From the NCBI RefSeq assembly GCF_001976145.1, contig NZ_MOXD01000013.1, positions 62,001 through 126,000 of the forward strand: DNA of 64,000 nt. The letters are read 5' to 3'. The DNA comes from Serratia oryzae (lineage in GTDB: Bacteria; Pseudomonadota; Gammaproteobacteria; Enterobacterales; Enterobacteriaceae). A program made the translations under genes and the position numbers. Positions 17,986 to 29,056 of this stretch are shown here, piece after piece. The notes under the pieces were generated by a model that saw nothing but the letters and a program-made list of their open reading frames with translations, was not told the DNA's origin and did not search any database. Every line of letters begins with the position of its first letter. Position 1 is the first letter of the stretch.

Positions 17986-19266
17986 CTAGACTGTCACAGT
18001 AAAAATCTGGCTGAACCCTTCCACCTCGCGCATAAATGCCACCCGCTTGCCGTCGGGTGAAAACACCACGGCATCCCCTAGCGGCGGTTGCGGCGTGCGT
18101 GGCGTCAAGCGCTGCATTTTACCGCTGCTCACGTCGCACAGCATCAGGCTGTTATCGCATGCCAACGCAATCGCCCCCCCTTGCGGGTGCCAACTGAACG
18201 CCGACTGGATACTGTGCACCCCTTCCGTCACCTGGCGTGGCTGACCGCCGTTGGGCGAAATGGTCCACAGTTGCACCACACCGCGATCGTCGCGCATCAA
18301 AAAGGCGATGGCACTGCCGTCTGGGGAACTGCGCAGCCAGTGGCGCGGCGTTGTCGCTACCCCAGGATAGCGACGTTGGCCGGTAAACGTCAGCCGCCGC
18401 TGCTGCACTCCGAGCGGTGGCGCAGGCAATGTGCTGTCGGTGCCTTGCAGCGGCAAGCGACCGGCTTTGGCGTAGTCGGCATCGTTTTCAGGCAGATCGA
18501 CCACAAACACTTCGGGCAGTTTTTCCCCCTGCGCGGAAAGCGTGTCGCCAATAAACGCCAATGCCCAGCGCTGGCGGCTGCCGTCGGCTTTCAGATACCC
18601 ATGCTGCCCAATCCAGCCCTCTTCATACGCACGGTTGATCTGATCGCTGCCCGGCTGCGGAGTGGGCGTGGTCGAACTGACCAGCACGCAATAGTGGCTA
18701 CCGTCGTACTCGCGCGGGTGCTGCTTGGGCGGATTCACGCCATGCAACGGCACCGCGACGCCAACGTTGCGCAAATCCAACGCCGGATCGCGTTCGTGCA
18801 TCACATGATCGTTATAGGTAAAGCTCAGACGGCTGCCGTCTGGGCTGAACACATGCACATGGGTGCCGCCGCGCAAAGCTCCGGGCGTATAAGGGGCGGT
18901 AATATCCATCGCATCCAGGGTGATTGCCAGTTCACGATCCGGCTCGCAGACAATCACGCCGCGGCGATGATGAAAATCATAGTGCCAATGGCTATCCGGG
19001 TGTTCTGGCCCATGGATAAACGCATAGCGAGCTGGTGCATCCGGGCTGACGGTGACCACGCCCACATGCGCCCCGTGCTGTGCCCGATACACTACTTCAA
19101 TCTCGCCACTCACTGCGTTCACGCGCTCAATGGTCAACCCGGTGAAAGAGGCGCCGTTCGGACGCACATCGTAGGCCAGCCACTGGCTGCATGGCGTCCA
19201 GACGTTAATGTTGGTTAACTGATGATTGCGCGGAGCAAACGTCAATTGTTGTTCCCGGTGGCTCAT
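17986..19266 (-). CDS. yidR: YidR family protein (DUF3748), beta-propeller-like
   Basis: Protein of 427 residues matching E. coli YidR. TolB/WD40-like beta-propeller repeats are visible as recurring SPDG-type turns (VFSPDGSRLSFTYND, RSSPDGSAIAFLMRDD, VFSPDGKRVAFMRE). A longer frame begins at 19371, but its first 35 residues are not family-like, and CAGGAG precedes the ATG at 19266. There is no signal peptide from this start, so a cytoplasmic location is likely. The function is unknown; it may bind or process a ligand like other TolB-like proteins. It faces yidQ end to end. Confidence 0.88.
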   Translation of the reverse strand: MSHREQQLTFAPRNHQLTNINVWTPCSQWLAYDVRPNGASFTGLTIERVNAVSGEIEVVYRAQHGAHVGVVTVSPDAPARYAFIHGPEHPDSHWHYDFHHRRGVIVCEPDRELAITLDAMDITAPYTPGALRGGTHVHVFSPDGSRLSFTYNDHVMHERDPALDLRNVGVAVPLHGVNPPKQHPREYDGSHYCVLVSSTTPTPQPGSDQINRAYEEGWIGQHGYLKADGSRQRWALAFIGDTLSAQGEKLPEVFVVDLPENDADYAKAGRLPLQGTDSTLPAPPLGVQQRRLTFTGQRRYPGVATTPRHWLRSSPDGSAIAFLMRDDRGVVQLWTISPNGGQPRQVTEGVHSIQSAFSWHPQGGAIALACDNSLMLCDVSSGKMQRLTPRTPQPPLGDAVVFSPDGKRVAFMREVEGFSQIFTVTV

Positions 19267-19422
19267 AGTGGCTCCTGTTGCGATACGGCATACGCCATTT
19301 AACGTGTTGCTTTTAATTCTGAGCAAACAGAAATAAGGTTTACAGATAGAGTAAAAATACATGATCCTCAACCTTGGCCGCAGCAGAGTTTACAACTACC
19401 TGAAAAATTTAAAGGAATCGGT

Positions 19423-20394
19423 ATGAATAGCTTGTTTGATGAAATTGTCTCGGCGCACCAGCAGTTACGCCCGCAGGTTCGCGTCACGCCTTTGGAACGC
19501 AGCGTGCTGCTTTCACAGCAACTGGGCTGTGAACTGTACCTGAAATGCGATCATCTGCAGCATACCGGTTCGTTCAAATTTCGCGGGGCCAGTAACAAAC
19601 TGCGCCTGTTGAGCGATGAGCAACGCCAGCAAGGCGTCATCGCGGCATCTACCGGCAACCATGGCCAGGCGGTTGCGCTAGCCAGTCAACTGATGGGGGT
19701 TAACGCCACCGTGTATGCGCCTGCAACCGCTGCCGCCATCAAGCTGGAAACCATTCGCGCCCTCGGGGGCCAGGTGGAACTGATAGCGGGGGATGCACTA
19801 AATGCCGAACTCGCCGGCGAGCAAGCCGCCCGCGAGCAGCATAAAACCTACATTTCCCCTTACAACGATCTGCAGGTCGTGGCAGGTCAAGGCACCTGCG
19901 GCATGGAAATGGTAGAGCAACAGCCCGATCTGGATGCAGTATTCGTCGCCGTCGGTGGTGGCGGGTACATTGCCGGAATTGGCACCGTTATGAAGCAATT
20001 GTCGCCGAAAACGCAAGTTATTGCCTGTTGGCCAGAGAACGCCACCAGCATGTACAGCGCGCTGGAAGCCGGATATATCCACCCGGTAGAAGAGCAGGAG
20101 ACGCTGTCTGACGGCACCGCTGGCGGCGTTGAGCCGGGTGCGATCACGTTCCCGCTGTGCCAGCAGGTAATCGACCGCAAAGTGCTGGTCAGCGAACAGG
20201 AAATCAAGCAGGCGATGCGCATGATTGCCGCCAGCGATCGTTGGATCATTGAAGGTGCTGCCGGTGTGGCCTTGGCTGCGGCCTGTAAACTGGCCCCGGA
20301 GTTTCAGGGGAAAAAAGTGGCCGTGGTGCTGTGCGGTAAAAACATCGTGCTGGAGAAATACCTGAAGGCCGTTAGCGCTGAGAATCAGCAATAA
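19423..20394 (+). CDS. Threonine/serine dehydratase, PLP fold type II
   Basis: Predicted pyridoxal-phosphate enzyme of 323 residues that deaminates threonine or serine to a 2-keto acid and ammonia. Lys52 in the motif GSFKFRGA holds the cofactor, and the glycine loop GGGGY (178-182) binds its phosphate. ASTGNHGQA (75-83) is the substrate loop. There is no C-terminal ACT domain, so it is not the isoleucine-regulated IlvA type; it resembles short catabolic dehydratases (TdcB or EutB-like). AAAGGAA precedes the ATG. It stands alone between yidR and yidA; in E. coli nothing equivalent lies here. Confidence 0.85.
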   Translation: MNSLFDEIVSAHQQLRPQVRVTPLERSVLLSQQLGCELYLKCDHLQHTGSFKFRGASNKLRLLSDEQRQQGVIAASTGNHGQAVALASQLMGVNATVYAPATAAAIKLETIRALGGQVELIAGDALNAELAGEQAAREQHKTYISPYNDLQVVAGQGTCGMEMVEQQPDLDAVFVAVGGGGYIAGIGTVMKQLSPKTQVIACWPENATSMYSALEAGYIHPVEEQETLSDGTAGGVEPGAITFPLCQQVIDRKVLVSEQEIKQAMRMIAASDRWIIEGAAGVALAAACKLAPEFQGKKVAVVLCGKNIVLEKYLKAVSAENQQ

Positions 20395-20420
20395 TTGCGC
20401 TGTTCAGTGGGAGATGATAG

Positions 20421-20443
20421 CCCCTCCCCCAGCGGGAGAGGGC
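20421..20443. terminator. C-rich hairpin between convergent genes
   Basis: CCCCTCCCCC and GGGAGAGGG arms pair imperfectly in the gap between the dehydratase gene and yidA, which face each other. It is of the same look as the C-rich hairpins near 7.7, 45.3 and 58.0 kb. Confidence 0.5.
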
Positions 20444-20471
20444 GCTAACGGCAAGTTGCTGTGGCTAGCTA

Positions 20472-21287
20472 TTAAACATCTAGCACAAACTTCTCGATCG
20501 CGCGCGCTACGCCGTCTTCGGTGTTGGTGGTAGTCACAAACTGTGCGATCTCCTTCAGTTCAGGAATGGCATTGCCCATCGCCACGCCAACCCCGGCATA
20601 GGCGATCATCGCAGTATCATTGCCCTGATCGCCCAGCGCCATCACGTTTTGCTGTTTGATGCCGAGATGATCAGCCAGCATTTTCACCCCGGCGCCTTTA
20701 TCCACCCGCTTGTGCAGGATCTCCAGATAGAAAGGCGCACTTTTCATAATGGTGTAACGCTCCAGCGCTTCAGCTGGCAAACGGGCAATGGCACGCTCCA
20801 GCAACGCTGGTTCATCAATCATCATCACTTTCGGGAAGCGGATAGCGCGATCCATCTCGTCAACGCTGCGGTATTTCAACGGGATGCCGGTCATTGAGGC
20901 TTCGTGGACGGTGTATTTGCCGATATCTCTGTTCGGTGTGTACAGGGTATCGAAGTCAAACGCCTGGAAATGAACACCAAACTCCCGCGACATCTGTTCA
21001 AAATAGAGATAATCCTCAAAACCCAGCGTTTCCTGCAAAATGCAGGCACCATCCGCCGCTTGTAGCACCAAGGCACCGTTATAGGTAATACAGAAATCAC
21101 CACTGCCCTGAATATCTAACTGACGCAGATAGTCTTGCACGCCCACATAGGGCCGCCCGGTAGCTAACACCACATGCACTCCTTGGCTGCGTGCGGCGCT
21201 AATTGCCTGCTTTACCGCGGGCGTAATCTGGTGCTGCGGATTAAGCAGAGTACCATCCATATCAATTGCAATCAGTTCAATAGCCAT
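20472..21287 (-). CDS. yidA: Sugar-phosphate phosphatase YidA (HAD superfamily)
   Basis: Cytoplasmic HAD phosphatase (Cof subfamily, type IIB cap) of 271 residues; E. coli YidA acts on sugar phosphates such as erythrose 4-phosphate. Motif I is DMDGT with the nucleophile Asp9 and Asp11, motif II is ATGRP, and motifs III and IV are the Lys in RVDKGAGVK and GDQGNDTAMI. The substrate-specificity cap lies at about residues 85-190. It is read toward the dehydratase gene and lies downstream of gyrB on the same strand, separated by the gyrB terminator. Confidence 0.93.
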   Translation of the reverse strand: MAIELIAIDMDGTLLNPQHQITPAVKQAISAARSQGVHVVLATGRPYVGVQDYLRQLDIQGSGDFCITYNGALVLQAADGACILQETLGFEDYLYFEQMSREFGVHFQAFDFDTLYTPNRDIGKYTVHEASMTGIPLKYRSVDEMDRAIRFPKVMMIDEPALLERAIARLPAEALERYTIMKSAPFYLEILHKRVDKGAGVKMLADHLGIKQQNVMALGDQGNDTAMIAYAGVGVAMGNAIPELKEIAQFVTTTNTEDGVARAIEKFVLDV

Positions 21288-21361
21288 TAAAGCCTCTCCC
21301 AGTGGTTTTTCCTTATGCTAACGCGTTTCAGCTTGCCATATCAGGGCTAAAAACGGCATAA

Positions 21362-21395
21362 AAAAATCCGCGCGAGTTGCCCGGCGCGGATTTTT
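21362..21395 (-). terminator. Rho-independent terminator of gyrB
   Basis: AAAAATCCGCGC pairs with GCGCGGATTTTT around a 10-base loop, 18 bp after the gyrB stop. Read on the minus strand the stem is followed by a T run. It would end the dnaA-dnaN-recF-gyrB transcripts. Confidence 0.85.
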
Positions 21396-21412
21396 AATCA
21401 CTCATTAACGCG

Positions 21413-23845
<2,433 letters not shown>

Positions 23846-24934
23846 TTAGTCCTGTGGTTGAACCTCTATTTTACCCTGTTCCACGCGGAACATCTTGCCC
23901 TTTTCACCCATCATGTCGGTTACTTGTTCAGCGCTGACGGCGCTGACAAAAACCTGAGCCTGGGTGGCTTTCAGGCGATCGGCCAGCAACCGGCGACGGC
24001 CGGTGTCCAGCTCGGAGGCAAAATCATCAATCAGATACAGGCAACGCCGCCCGCTCTGGCGGGTGAGAAACTCACCCTGCGCCAAGCGCAATGCGCACAT
24101 CAGCAGCTTAAGCTGACCGCGCGATAACATATCCTCTACCGGCGTGCCTTCGGCACGAATGCGGAAATCCGCTTTATGCGGCCCCAGCGCGGTATAGGTT
24201 AACGCTCTGTCGCGCTCAAACTGGCGCTCCAGCAGCTCTCCGTAGTCGCTCTCTTTATCCCAGCCGCGCTGGAAAGAGAAACTCAGGGCAAATTCGGGCA
24301 AAAACTGCGCGCAGGTCGCGGTGATATCCGCGGCAATTGCGTCACTGTAGGATGCCCGCCACTCGCTGATGCGTTCGGCCAACGGGATCAGTTCCTGATC
24401 CCAGGCGCGAATCTGCGCATAGCGGCTGACCTGGCGCAGCGCGGCATTGCGCTGCTTCAGTAACCTTTTCAGGTTGCTCCAGGCGGTGAAAAAACCAGGT
24501 TCATTGTGAAAACAACCCCAGTCCAGGAAAGCGCGCCGATATTTCGGCCCGCCGTTTAGCAGAGTAAAACCTTCAGGCGTGATCAACTGCATGGGCAATA
24601 GCTGGGCCAGTTCAGCCACTTTGTGGCCATCGCTGCCATCAATACGCACTTTGCTGTCACCCTGACGGCTCTTGCTTAATCCTACCGACAACTCGCGCTC
24701 TGTGCCTTCGATGATCCGGCCATGCAGCACAAATTCCGCCTGATCGTGGCGGATCACCCGCCCGGCCTGCAAGCTGCGAAATGCACGACCATGGCCGAGC
24801 GTATACACCGCCTCCAACACGCTGGTCTTGCCACTGCCGTTGGGCCCCACTAGGAAGTTAAATCCCGAGGCGGGTGCCAGATCGGCAGCTTCAATGTTAC
24901 GGAAATCTTTAATCAGTAAGCGCGTTAATGCCAT
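23846..24934 (-). CDS. recF: DNA recombination/repair protein RecF
   Basis: SMC-like ATPase of 362 residues that helps load RecA on gapped DNA with RecO and RecR. The Walker A motif GPNGSGKTS is at residues 30-38, the ABC-type signature region LSRGQLKLL lies near 270, and the Walker [11 protein letters not shown] near 300. Length and sequence agree with enterobacterial RecF. It follows dnaN on the same strand. In enterobacteria these genes are usually tightly packed, but here 149 bp with a palindromic repeat separate them. It precedes gyrB by 18 bp. Confidence 0.97.
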   Translation of the reverse strand: MALTRLLIKDFRNIEAADLAPASGFNFLVGPNGSGKTSVLEAVYTLGHGRAFRSLQAGRVIRHDQAEFVLHGRIIEGTERELSVGLSKSRQGDSKVRIDGSDGHKVAELAQLLPMQLITPEGFTLLNGGPKYRRAFLDWGCFHNEPGFFTAWSNLKRLLKQRNAALRQVSRYAQIRAWDQELIPLAERISEWRASYSDAIAADITATCAQFLPEFALSFSFQRGWDKESDYGELLERQFERDRALTYTALGPHKADFRIRAEGTPVEDMLSRGQLKLLMCALRLAQGEFLTRQSGRRCLYLIDDFASELDTGRRRLLADRLKATQAQVFVSAVSAEQVTDMMGEKGKMFRVEQGKIEVQPQD

Positions 24935-24964
24935 GCTGCAGTTATCTTAATCATCACACAATCC

Positions 24965-25075
24965 AGGGCGTTATCGTCGCAGGCCATTTGCGTGCGGCAC
25001 AGCCACCGGAGCGTACACAAAGTACGTAAGGATGGCGAGCACTGCCCAAGCGCAAACGGGCAAGTAGGATAGCCC
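24965..25075. repeat. Palindromic intergenic repeat between dnaN and recF
   Basis: The stretch folds back on itself: a central GTACACAAAGTAC region is flanked by imperfect inverted arms (CGCAGGCCATTTGCGT and AGCGCAAACGGGCAAG with GCACAGCC and GCGAGCACTG inside). It looks like an ERIC-related or other enterobacterial palindromic repeat. It would form a long hairpin in the dnaN-recF mRNA. Confidence 0.6.
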
Positions 25076-25083
25076 GATAATTT

Positions 25084-26184
25084 CTACAGACGCATTGGCA
25101 TGACGACATAGGCTGCGGACTTACTGGCACCGTCTTCGATCTGCACGCTGGAGACCGAATCGGTCAGCAACAGACGCACATCTTCACACTTGAGCGCATT
25201 CAGCACATCCAGCACGTAGCTGACGTTGAAACCAATCTCCATCTCGGTGCCGTCATAGCTGACATCGAGGATCTCTTCCGCCTCTTCCTGCTCAGGGTTG
25301 TTGGCGGTGATCTTGAGCTGGTTCTGGCTGACGTATAAACGCACACCGCGGAACTTCTCGTTCGACAGAATGGCCGCACGGGCAAACGCCTGCTTGAGCA
25401 GGTCGCAGCCCGCTTCCAGCGTTTTGTCCGGGTTCTTTGGCAATACGCGGCGATAATCCGGGAAACGGCCATCAACCAGCTTGGAAGTGAAGATAAAATC
25501 CCCCACGTGAGCGCGAATGTTGTTGCTGCCAATCTGCACCCGCAGCAGCGTATCGCCACCGTCCAACAGGCGCACCAGCTCCATCACCCCTTTACGCGGC
25601 ACGATCACCGAATGGGTTGGCAACGGCTGACCAATCGGCATTGAACACACCGCCAGGCGGTGGCCGTCGGTCGCTACGGTGCGCAGATCTTCCCCTTCGG
25701 TTTCGAACAGCATGCCGTTCAGGTAGTAACGCACATCCTGATGCGCCATCGAGAACTGGGTGGCTTCGATCAGGCGTTTCAGCGTCGCCTGCGGCAGGGT
25801 GAATTCAACTTCGCTCTGCCAGTCATCCAGGTTCGGGAAATCCGCAGCAGGCAGAGTAGATAGCGAAAAACGGCTGCGGCCAGAACGCACCAGCATCCGC
25901 TCGCCGTCAAGCTGCACGGTAATCTCGGCACCTTCCGGCAGGCCACGGCAGATATCAAAAAATTTACGCGCGGGGACGGTGGTCGCGCCCGCCTCATGGG
26001 GCTGAGACAGGGCTACGCGCGCCACCATCTCCATCTCCAGATCGGTGCCTGTCAGCAACAGGGAACCTTCCGTTACCTGCAACAGCAGGTTACCCAGAAT
26101 CGGCAGCGTCGGGCGGCCACCCAGTGGGCTGCTCACCTGTTGCAGCGGTTTTAGCAGATGCTCACGTTCAACGATAAATTTCAT
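25084..26184 (-). CDS. dnaN: DNA polymerase III beta sliding clamp
   Basis: Ring-shaped processivity clamp of 366 residues, the usual length, which holds replicative and repair polymerases on DNA. The N-terminus MKFIVEREHLLKPLQQVSSPLGGRPTLPILGN and the C-terminus YVVMPMRL, which form the ring surface and peptide-binding groove, are conserved. The three similar clamp domains of about 120 residues follow one another. It starts five bases after the dnaA stop on the same strand and is surely cotranscribed with dnaA. Confidence 0.98.
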   Translation of the reverse strand: MKFIVEREHLLKPLQQVSSPLGGRPTLPILGNLLLQVTEGSLLLTGTDLEMEMVARVALSQPHEAGATTVPARKFFDICRGLPEGAEITVQLDGERMLVRSGRSRFSLSTLPAADFPNLDDWQSEVEFTLPQATLKRLIEATQFSMAHQDVRYYLNGMLFETEGEDLRTVATDGHRLAVCSMPIGQPLPTHSVIVPRKGVMELVRLLDGGDTLLRVQIGSNNIRAHVGDFIFTSKLVDGRFPDYRRVLPKNPDKTLEAGCDLLKQAFARAAILSNEKFRGVRLYVSQNQLKITANNPEQEEAEEILDVSYDGTEMEIGFNVSYVLDVLNALKCEDVRLLLTDSVSSVQIEDGASKSAAYVVMPMRL

Positions 26185-26189
26185 ATGCG

Positions 26190-27581
26190 CTATGACGACA
26201 ATGTTCTGATTAAATTGGAGAAATCTTCTTTGATGTCGTGACTTTCCTCACGCAGCTGCTCAATCTTGCGGCAGGCGTGCAACACCGTGGTATGGTCGCG
26301 GCCACCAAACGCATCGCCGATTTCTGGCAGGCTGTGGTTGGTGAGCTCTTTTGCCAATGCCATCGCCATTTGGCGCGGGCGGGCAACCGAGCGCGAACGC
26401 CGTTTGGACAGCAAGTCCGCGATTTTGATTTTATAGTACTCCGCCACCGTCTTCTGAATGTTGTCGATGGTCACCAGCTTTTCCTGCAGTGCCAGCAGAT
26501 CGCGCAGCGCTTCGCGCACAAAGTCGATGGTAATGGCACGGCCGGTAAAATTTGCGTTGGCGATCACCCGGTTCAGCGCCCCTTCGAGCTCACGCACGTT
26601 GGAACGCAGACGCTTGGCGATAAAAAACGCCACTTCGCCCGGCAGACGGATATCGTTCTCGTCGGCCTTTTTCATCAGGATCGCCACGCGGGTTTCCAGC
26701 TCCGGCGGCTCGATCGCCACCGTCAGACCCCAGCCGAAGCGGGATTTCAGACGATCCTCCACACCGTTGATCTCTTTTGGATAACGATCCGAGGTCAGGA
26801 TGATCTGTTGATTGCCTTCGAGCAGGGCGTTGAAGGTATGGAAAAACTCTTCCTGCGAACGCTCTTTGTTGGCAAAAAACTGGATGTCATCGATCAGCAG
26901 CGCATCAACCGAGCGGTAGTAACGCTTGAACTCTTCAATCGCGTTGTTCTGCAAAGCCTTGACCATGTCCTGCACAAAGCGCTCCGAGTGCATATAAACC
27001 ACTTTGGCATTGGCTTTGCGCGCCATGATGCCGTTACCAACCGCATGCAACAAGTGGGTTTTACCCAGGCCGGTGCCGCCATAAAGGAACAGCGGGTTAT
27101 ACGCTCCACCTGGGTTATCCGCTACCTGACGGGCAGCAGCGCGCGCCAGCTGGTTGGACTTACCCTCAACGAAGTTATCGAAGGTGTGCTTGGGGTTAAC
27201 GTTGGAACGGTATGACAGCTCAGGAGGCGGTGCCGCGTTGTCCCAGCTCGGGCGCGACGGTGCAGCCCGCACCACCGGGGCCACGGGCGCACTGCTGACG
27301 CTGGCCGTAGCGGCTTGATTAACCGTTTGTGTCAGCGGCTTACTGCCCACTTCAAAACGCAGCAACGGCGCATCCGTGCCGCAGAAATCGTTTAACAGGC
27401 CATTGATATTGTTTAAGTATTTATCGCGAACCCAATCCAGCACAAAACGATTGGGCGCATACAGCGCCAGGGTATTGTCACTCAGTTCCGCCTGCAATGG
27501 GCGTATCCACATACTAAATTCTGTGGCAGGTAACTCATCCTGCAATCGGGCAAGACACTGCTGCCAAAGCGAAAGTGACAC
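26190..27581 (-). CDS. dnaA: Chromosomal replication initiator DnaA
   Basis: AAA+ initiator of 463 residues that binds DnaA boxes, melts oriC and regulates transcription. Domain I (1-85) begins [17 protein letters not shown] short variable linker follows, then the AAA+ domain with Walker [17 protein letters not shown] (near residue 170) and Walker [10 protein letters not shown], and the C-terminal DNA-binding domain with [15 protein letters not shown]. The start is the GTG at 27581, as in E. coli, with TGGAG upstream; a further GTG four codons upstream is not used in relatives. Its own promoter region carries DnaA boxes, which indicates autoregulation. Confidence 0.98.
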   Translation of the reverse strand: MSLSLWQQCLARLQDELPATEFSMWIRPLQAELSDNTLALYAPNRFVLDWVRDKYLNNINGLLNDFCGTDAPLLRFEVGSKPLTQTVNQAATASVSSAPVAPVVRAAPSRPSWDNAAPPPELSYRSNVNPKHTFDNFVEGKSNQLARAAARQVADNPGGAYNPLFLYGGTGLGKTHLLHAVGNGIMARKANAKVVYMHSERFVQDMVKALQNNAIEEFKRYYRSVDALLIDDIQFFANKERSQEEFFHTFNALLEGNQQIILTSDRYPKEINGVEDRLKSRFGWGLTVAIEPPELETRVAILMKKADENDIRLPGEVAFFIAKRLRSNVRELEGALNRVIANANFTGRAITIDFVREALRDLLALQEKLVTIDNIQKTVAEYYKIKIADLLSKRRSRSVARPRQMAMALAKELTNHSLPEIGDAFGGRDHTTVLHACRKIEQLREESHDIKEDFSNLIRTLSS

Positions 27582-27812
27582 GGCGGACTCCACTCGAACA
27601 AGATCAATAAAAAGAAAAGAATCAGGCTACTTTTTTATAACTCATGATTTTTTGACACACGCCCGGCATCGGCCGAAAACCTGTGGGGCATGCGAACCGC
27701 CTTTCACGGTTTATGTCCCTGACGATCCCTCATTTGGGATCGCGATCGGAATGAAGGATCATAACGCAATACGCGCAAGAGATCCTCCCCTTCATCACAG
27801 ATTAGATCCATT

Positions 27813-27821
27813 TTATCCACA
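27813..27821 (+). promoter_or_regulatory. DnaA box (perfect consensus)
   Basis: TTATCCACA, the strongest DnaA-binding nonamer, lies 232 bp upstream of the dnaA start inside the GATC cluster. E. coli dnaA is autorepressed from such a box. Confidence 0.8.
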
Positions 27822-27912
27822 GCCACTGATGAGCGGCTAGATTTTAACCGGTTATATCCTAACGCCGATGGAATCTGATCCTTTAGCACGCGGCTTTTAT
27901 GGCATAAGCAAG

Positions 27913-27921
27913 TTATCCACG
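27913..27921 (+). promoter_or_regulatory. Second DnaA box (one mismatch)
   Basis: TTATCCACG differs from the consensus at the last base, has the same orientation as the perfect box, and lies exactly 100 bp from it. It falls between the dnaA region and the rpmH promoter. Confidence 0.55.
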
Positions 27922-27964
27922 CAGGATCCTGGCGTTAAACTCACAGGATCGCTCCGGGATCCTT

Positions 27965-28180
27965 GCGATTTCACCCCGAGTCCGTATAATCTTCGCCCTA
28001 CGTGTGATACCTGGTTCCTCAACGGTGAGTCATTTGCCAGACAGGATTCTGCGGTGACCACGGGCTGAAGGCGGGATCTTCTCATTCCGCATTTGGCAAG
28101 CAACCAGGTAAGGCTATGCCCAGCAGATCTCAAGGTGCAGGAAGCTGCGGCGTGAAATATGCAGGGTTGATGCGTGATGC
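27965..28180. other. Non-coding half of the dnaA-rpmH gap
   Basis: No coding frame is convincing here. TACCTGGTT near 28008 and AACCAGGTA near 28102 form an inverted repeat about 85 bp apart, and two more GATC sites lie at 28075 and 28126. It is probably the leader or promoter region of dnaA or rpmH; nothing else is supported. Confidence 0.35.
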
Positions 28181-28183
28181 GAA

Positions 28184-28212
28184 TTGACTCAGGACTGTAC
28201 AATTATTACAAT
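28184..28212 (+). promoter_or_regulatory. Promoter of the rpmH operon
   Basis: TTGACT at 28184-28189 and TACAAT at 28207-28212 are separated by 17 bp, a near-consensus sigma-70 promoter, about 100 bp before rpmH. Confidence 0.8.
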
Positions 28213-28302
28213 CCCGCCTCTTTATATGCGATTGAGGTGTCGGTAGTCTTCACGCCGAGTAGCCAAACGCATTTGACTTCTCAGTAATTCATTTAAGTTT
28301 AG

Positions 28303-28455
<153 letters not shown>

Positions 28456-28473
28456 TAAAAGCTAACCCGCTGA

Positions 28474-28833
28474 GTGGTTAAGCTCGCTTTTCCCAGGGAG
28501 TTACGTTTGTTAACTCCCACTCATTTCACTTTCGTCTTCCAGCAGCCACAACGGGCTGGCACGCCGCAAATCACCATCCTCGGCCGCCAAAACCAGCTGG
28601 GGCATCCCCGCATCGGTCTTACCGTCGCCAAAAAACACGTCAAACGCGCGCATGAACGCAACCGGATCAAACGCCTCACCCGCGAAAGCTTCCGTTTACG
28701 CCAGCACGAGTTACCGGCGATGGATTTTGTCGTGGTGGCGAAGAAAGGGATAGCGGATCTGGATAACCGCGCGCTGACGGAAGCTTTGGAAAAATTATGG
28801 CGTCGCCACTGTCGCCAGGCTCCCGCATCCTGA
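28474..28833 (+). CDS. rnpA: Ribonuclease P protein component
   Basis: Small basic protein of 119 residues that helps the catalytic RNA of RNase P mature the 5' ends of tRNAs. The RNA-binding signature is visible in [18 protein letters not shown] (about residues 54-71). It starts with GTG, giving [12 protein letters not shown] like E. coli RnpA. Its 3' end overlaps yidD by 37 bases in another frame, a conserved overlap that suggests coupled translation. Confidence 0.97.
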   Translation: MVKLAFPRELRLLTPTHFTFVFQQPQRAGTPQITILGRQNQLGHPRIGLTVAKKHVKRAHERNRIKRLTRESFRLRQHELPAMDFVVVAKKGIADLDNRALTEALEKLWRRHCRQAPAS

Positions 28834-29054
28834 TCGGGCTGGTACGAGCGTATCAGCTCGCAATCAGTCCGCTGCTTGGGCCCCGTTGTCGCTTCCAGCC
28901 GACATGCTCTCATTACGCAATTGAGGCATTAAGCAGGTTTGGCATGTTAAAAGGCAGTTGGTTAACACTGAAACGCGTATTAAAATGCCACCCCTTGAAC
29001 CCAGGTGGCGATGATCCCGTGCCGCCGAAAACCGACGATAACAGAGAACACTAA
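28797..29054 (+). CDS. yidD: Membrane protein insertion efficiency factor YidD
   Basis: Small protein of 85 residues at the inner face of the cytoplasmic membrane that assists YidC-dependent insertion. The family signature with its cysteines is clear: G-P-R-C-R-F-x-P-T-C-S-x-Y (about residues 28-40), then [19 protein letters not shown]. It starts inside rnpA and ends two bases before yidC. Confidence 0.95.
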   Translation: MASPLSPGSRILIGLVRAYQLAISPLLGPRCRFQPTCSHYAIEALSRFGMLKGSWLTLKRVLKCHPLNPGGDDPVPPKTDDNREH

Positions 29055-29056
29055 CG

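Larger units (their letters stand above)
27724..27961. promoter_or_regulatory. GATC-rich regulatory region upstream of dnaA
   Basis: Ten GATC sites occur in 238 bp, at 27724, 27738, 27744, 27757, 27781, 27805, 27877, 27925, 27947 and 27958. About one would be expected by chance. In E. coli the dnaA promoter region is bound by SeqA when its GATC sites are hemimethylated. The density here suggests strong sequestration and possibly a Dam-dependent control of dnaA. Confidence 0.75.

Noticed and set aside
18088-19218. Plus-strand frame of 376 codons opposite yidR
   Set aside because: Antisense shadow of a conserved gene; composition is typical of such frames and there is no ribosome site.
26238-27215. 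Plus-strand frame of 325 codons opposite dnaA
   Set aside because: Antisense shadow of dnaA without any family signature.
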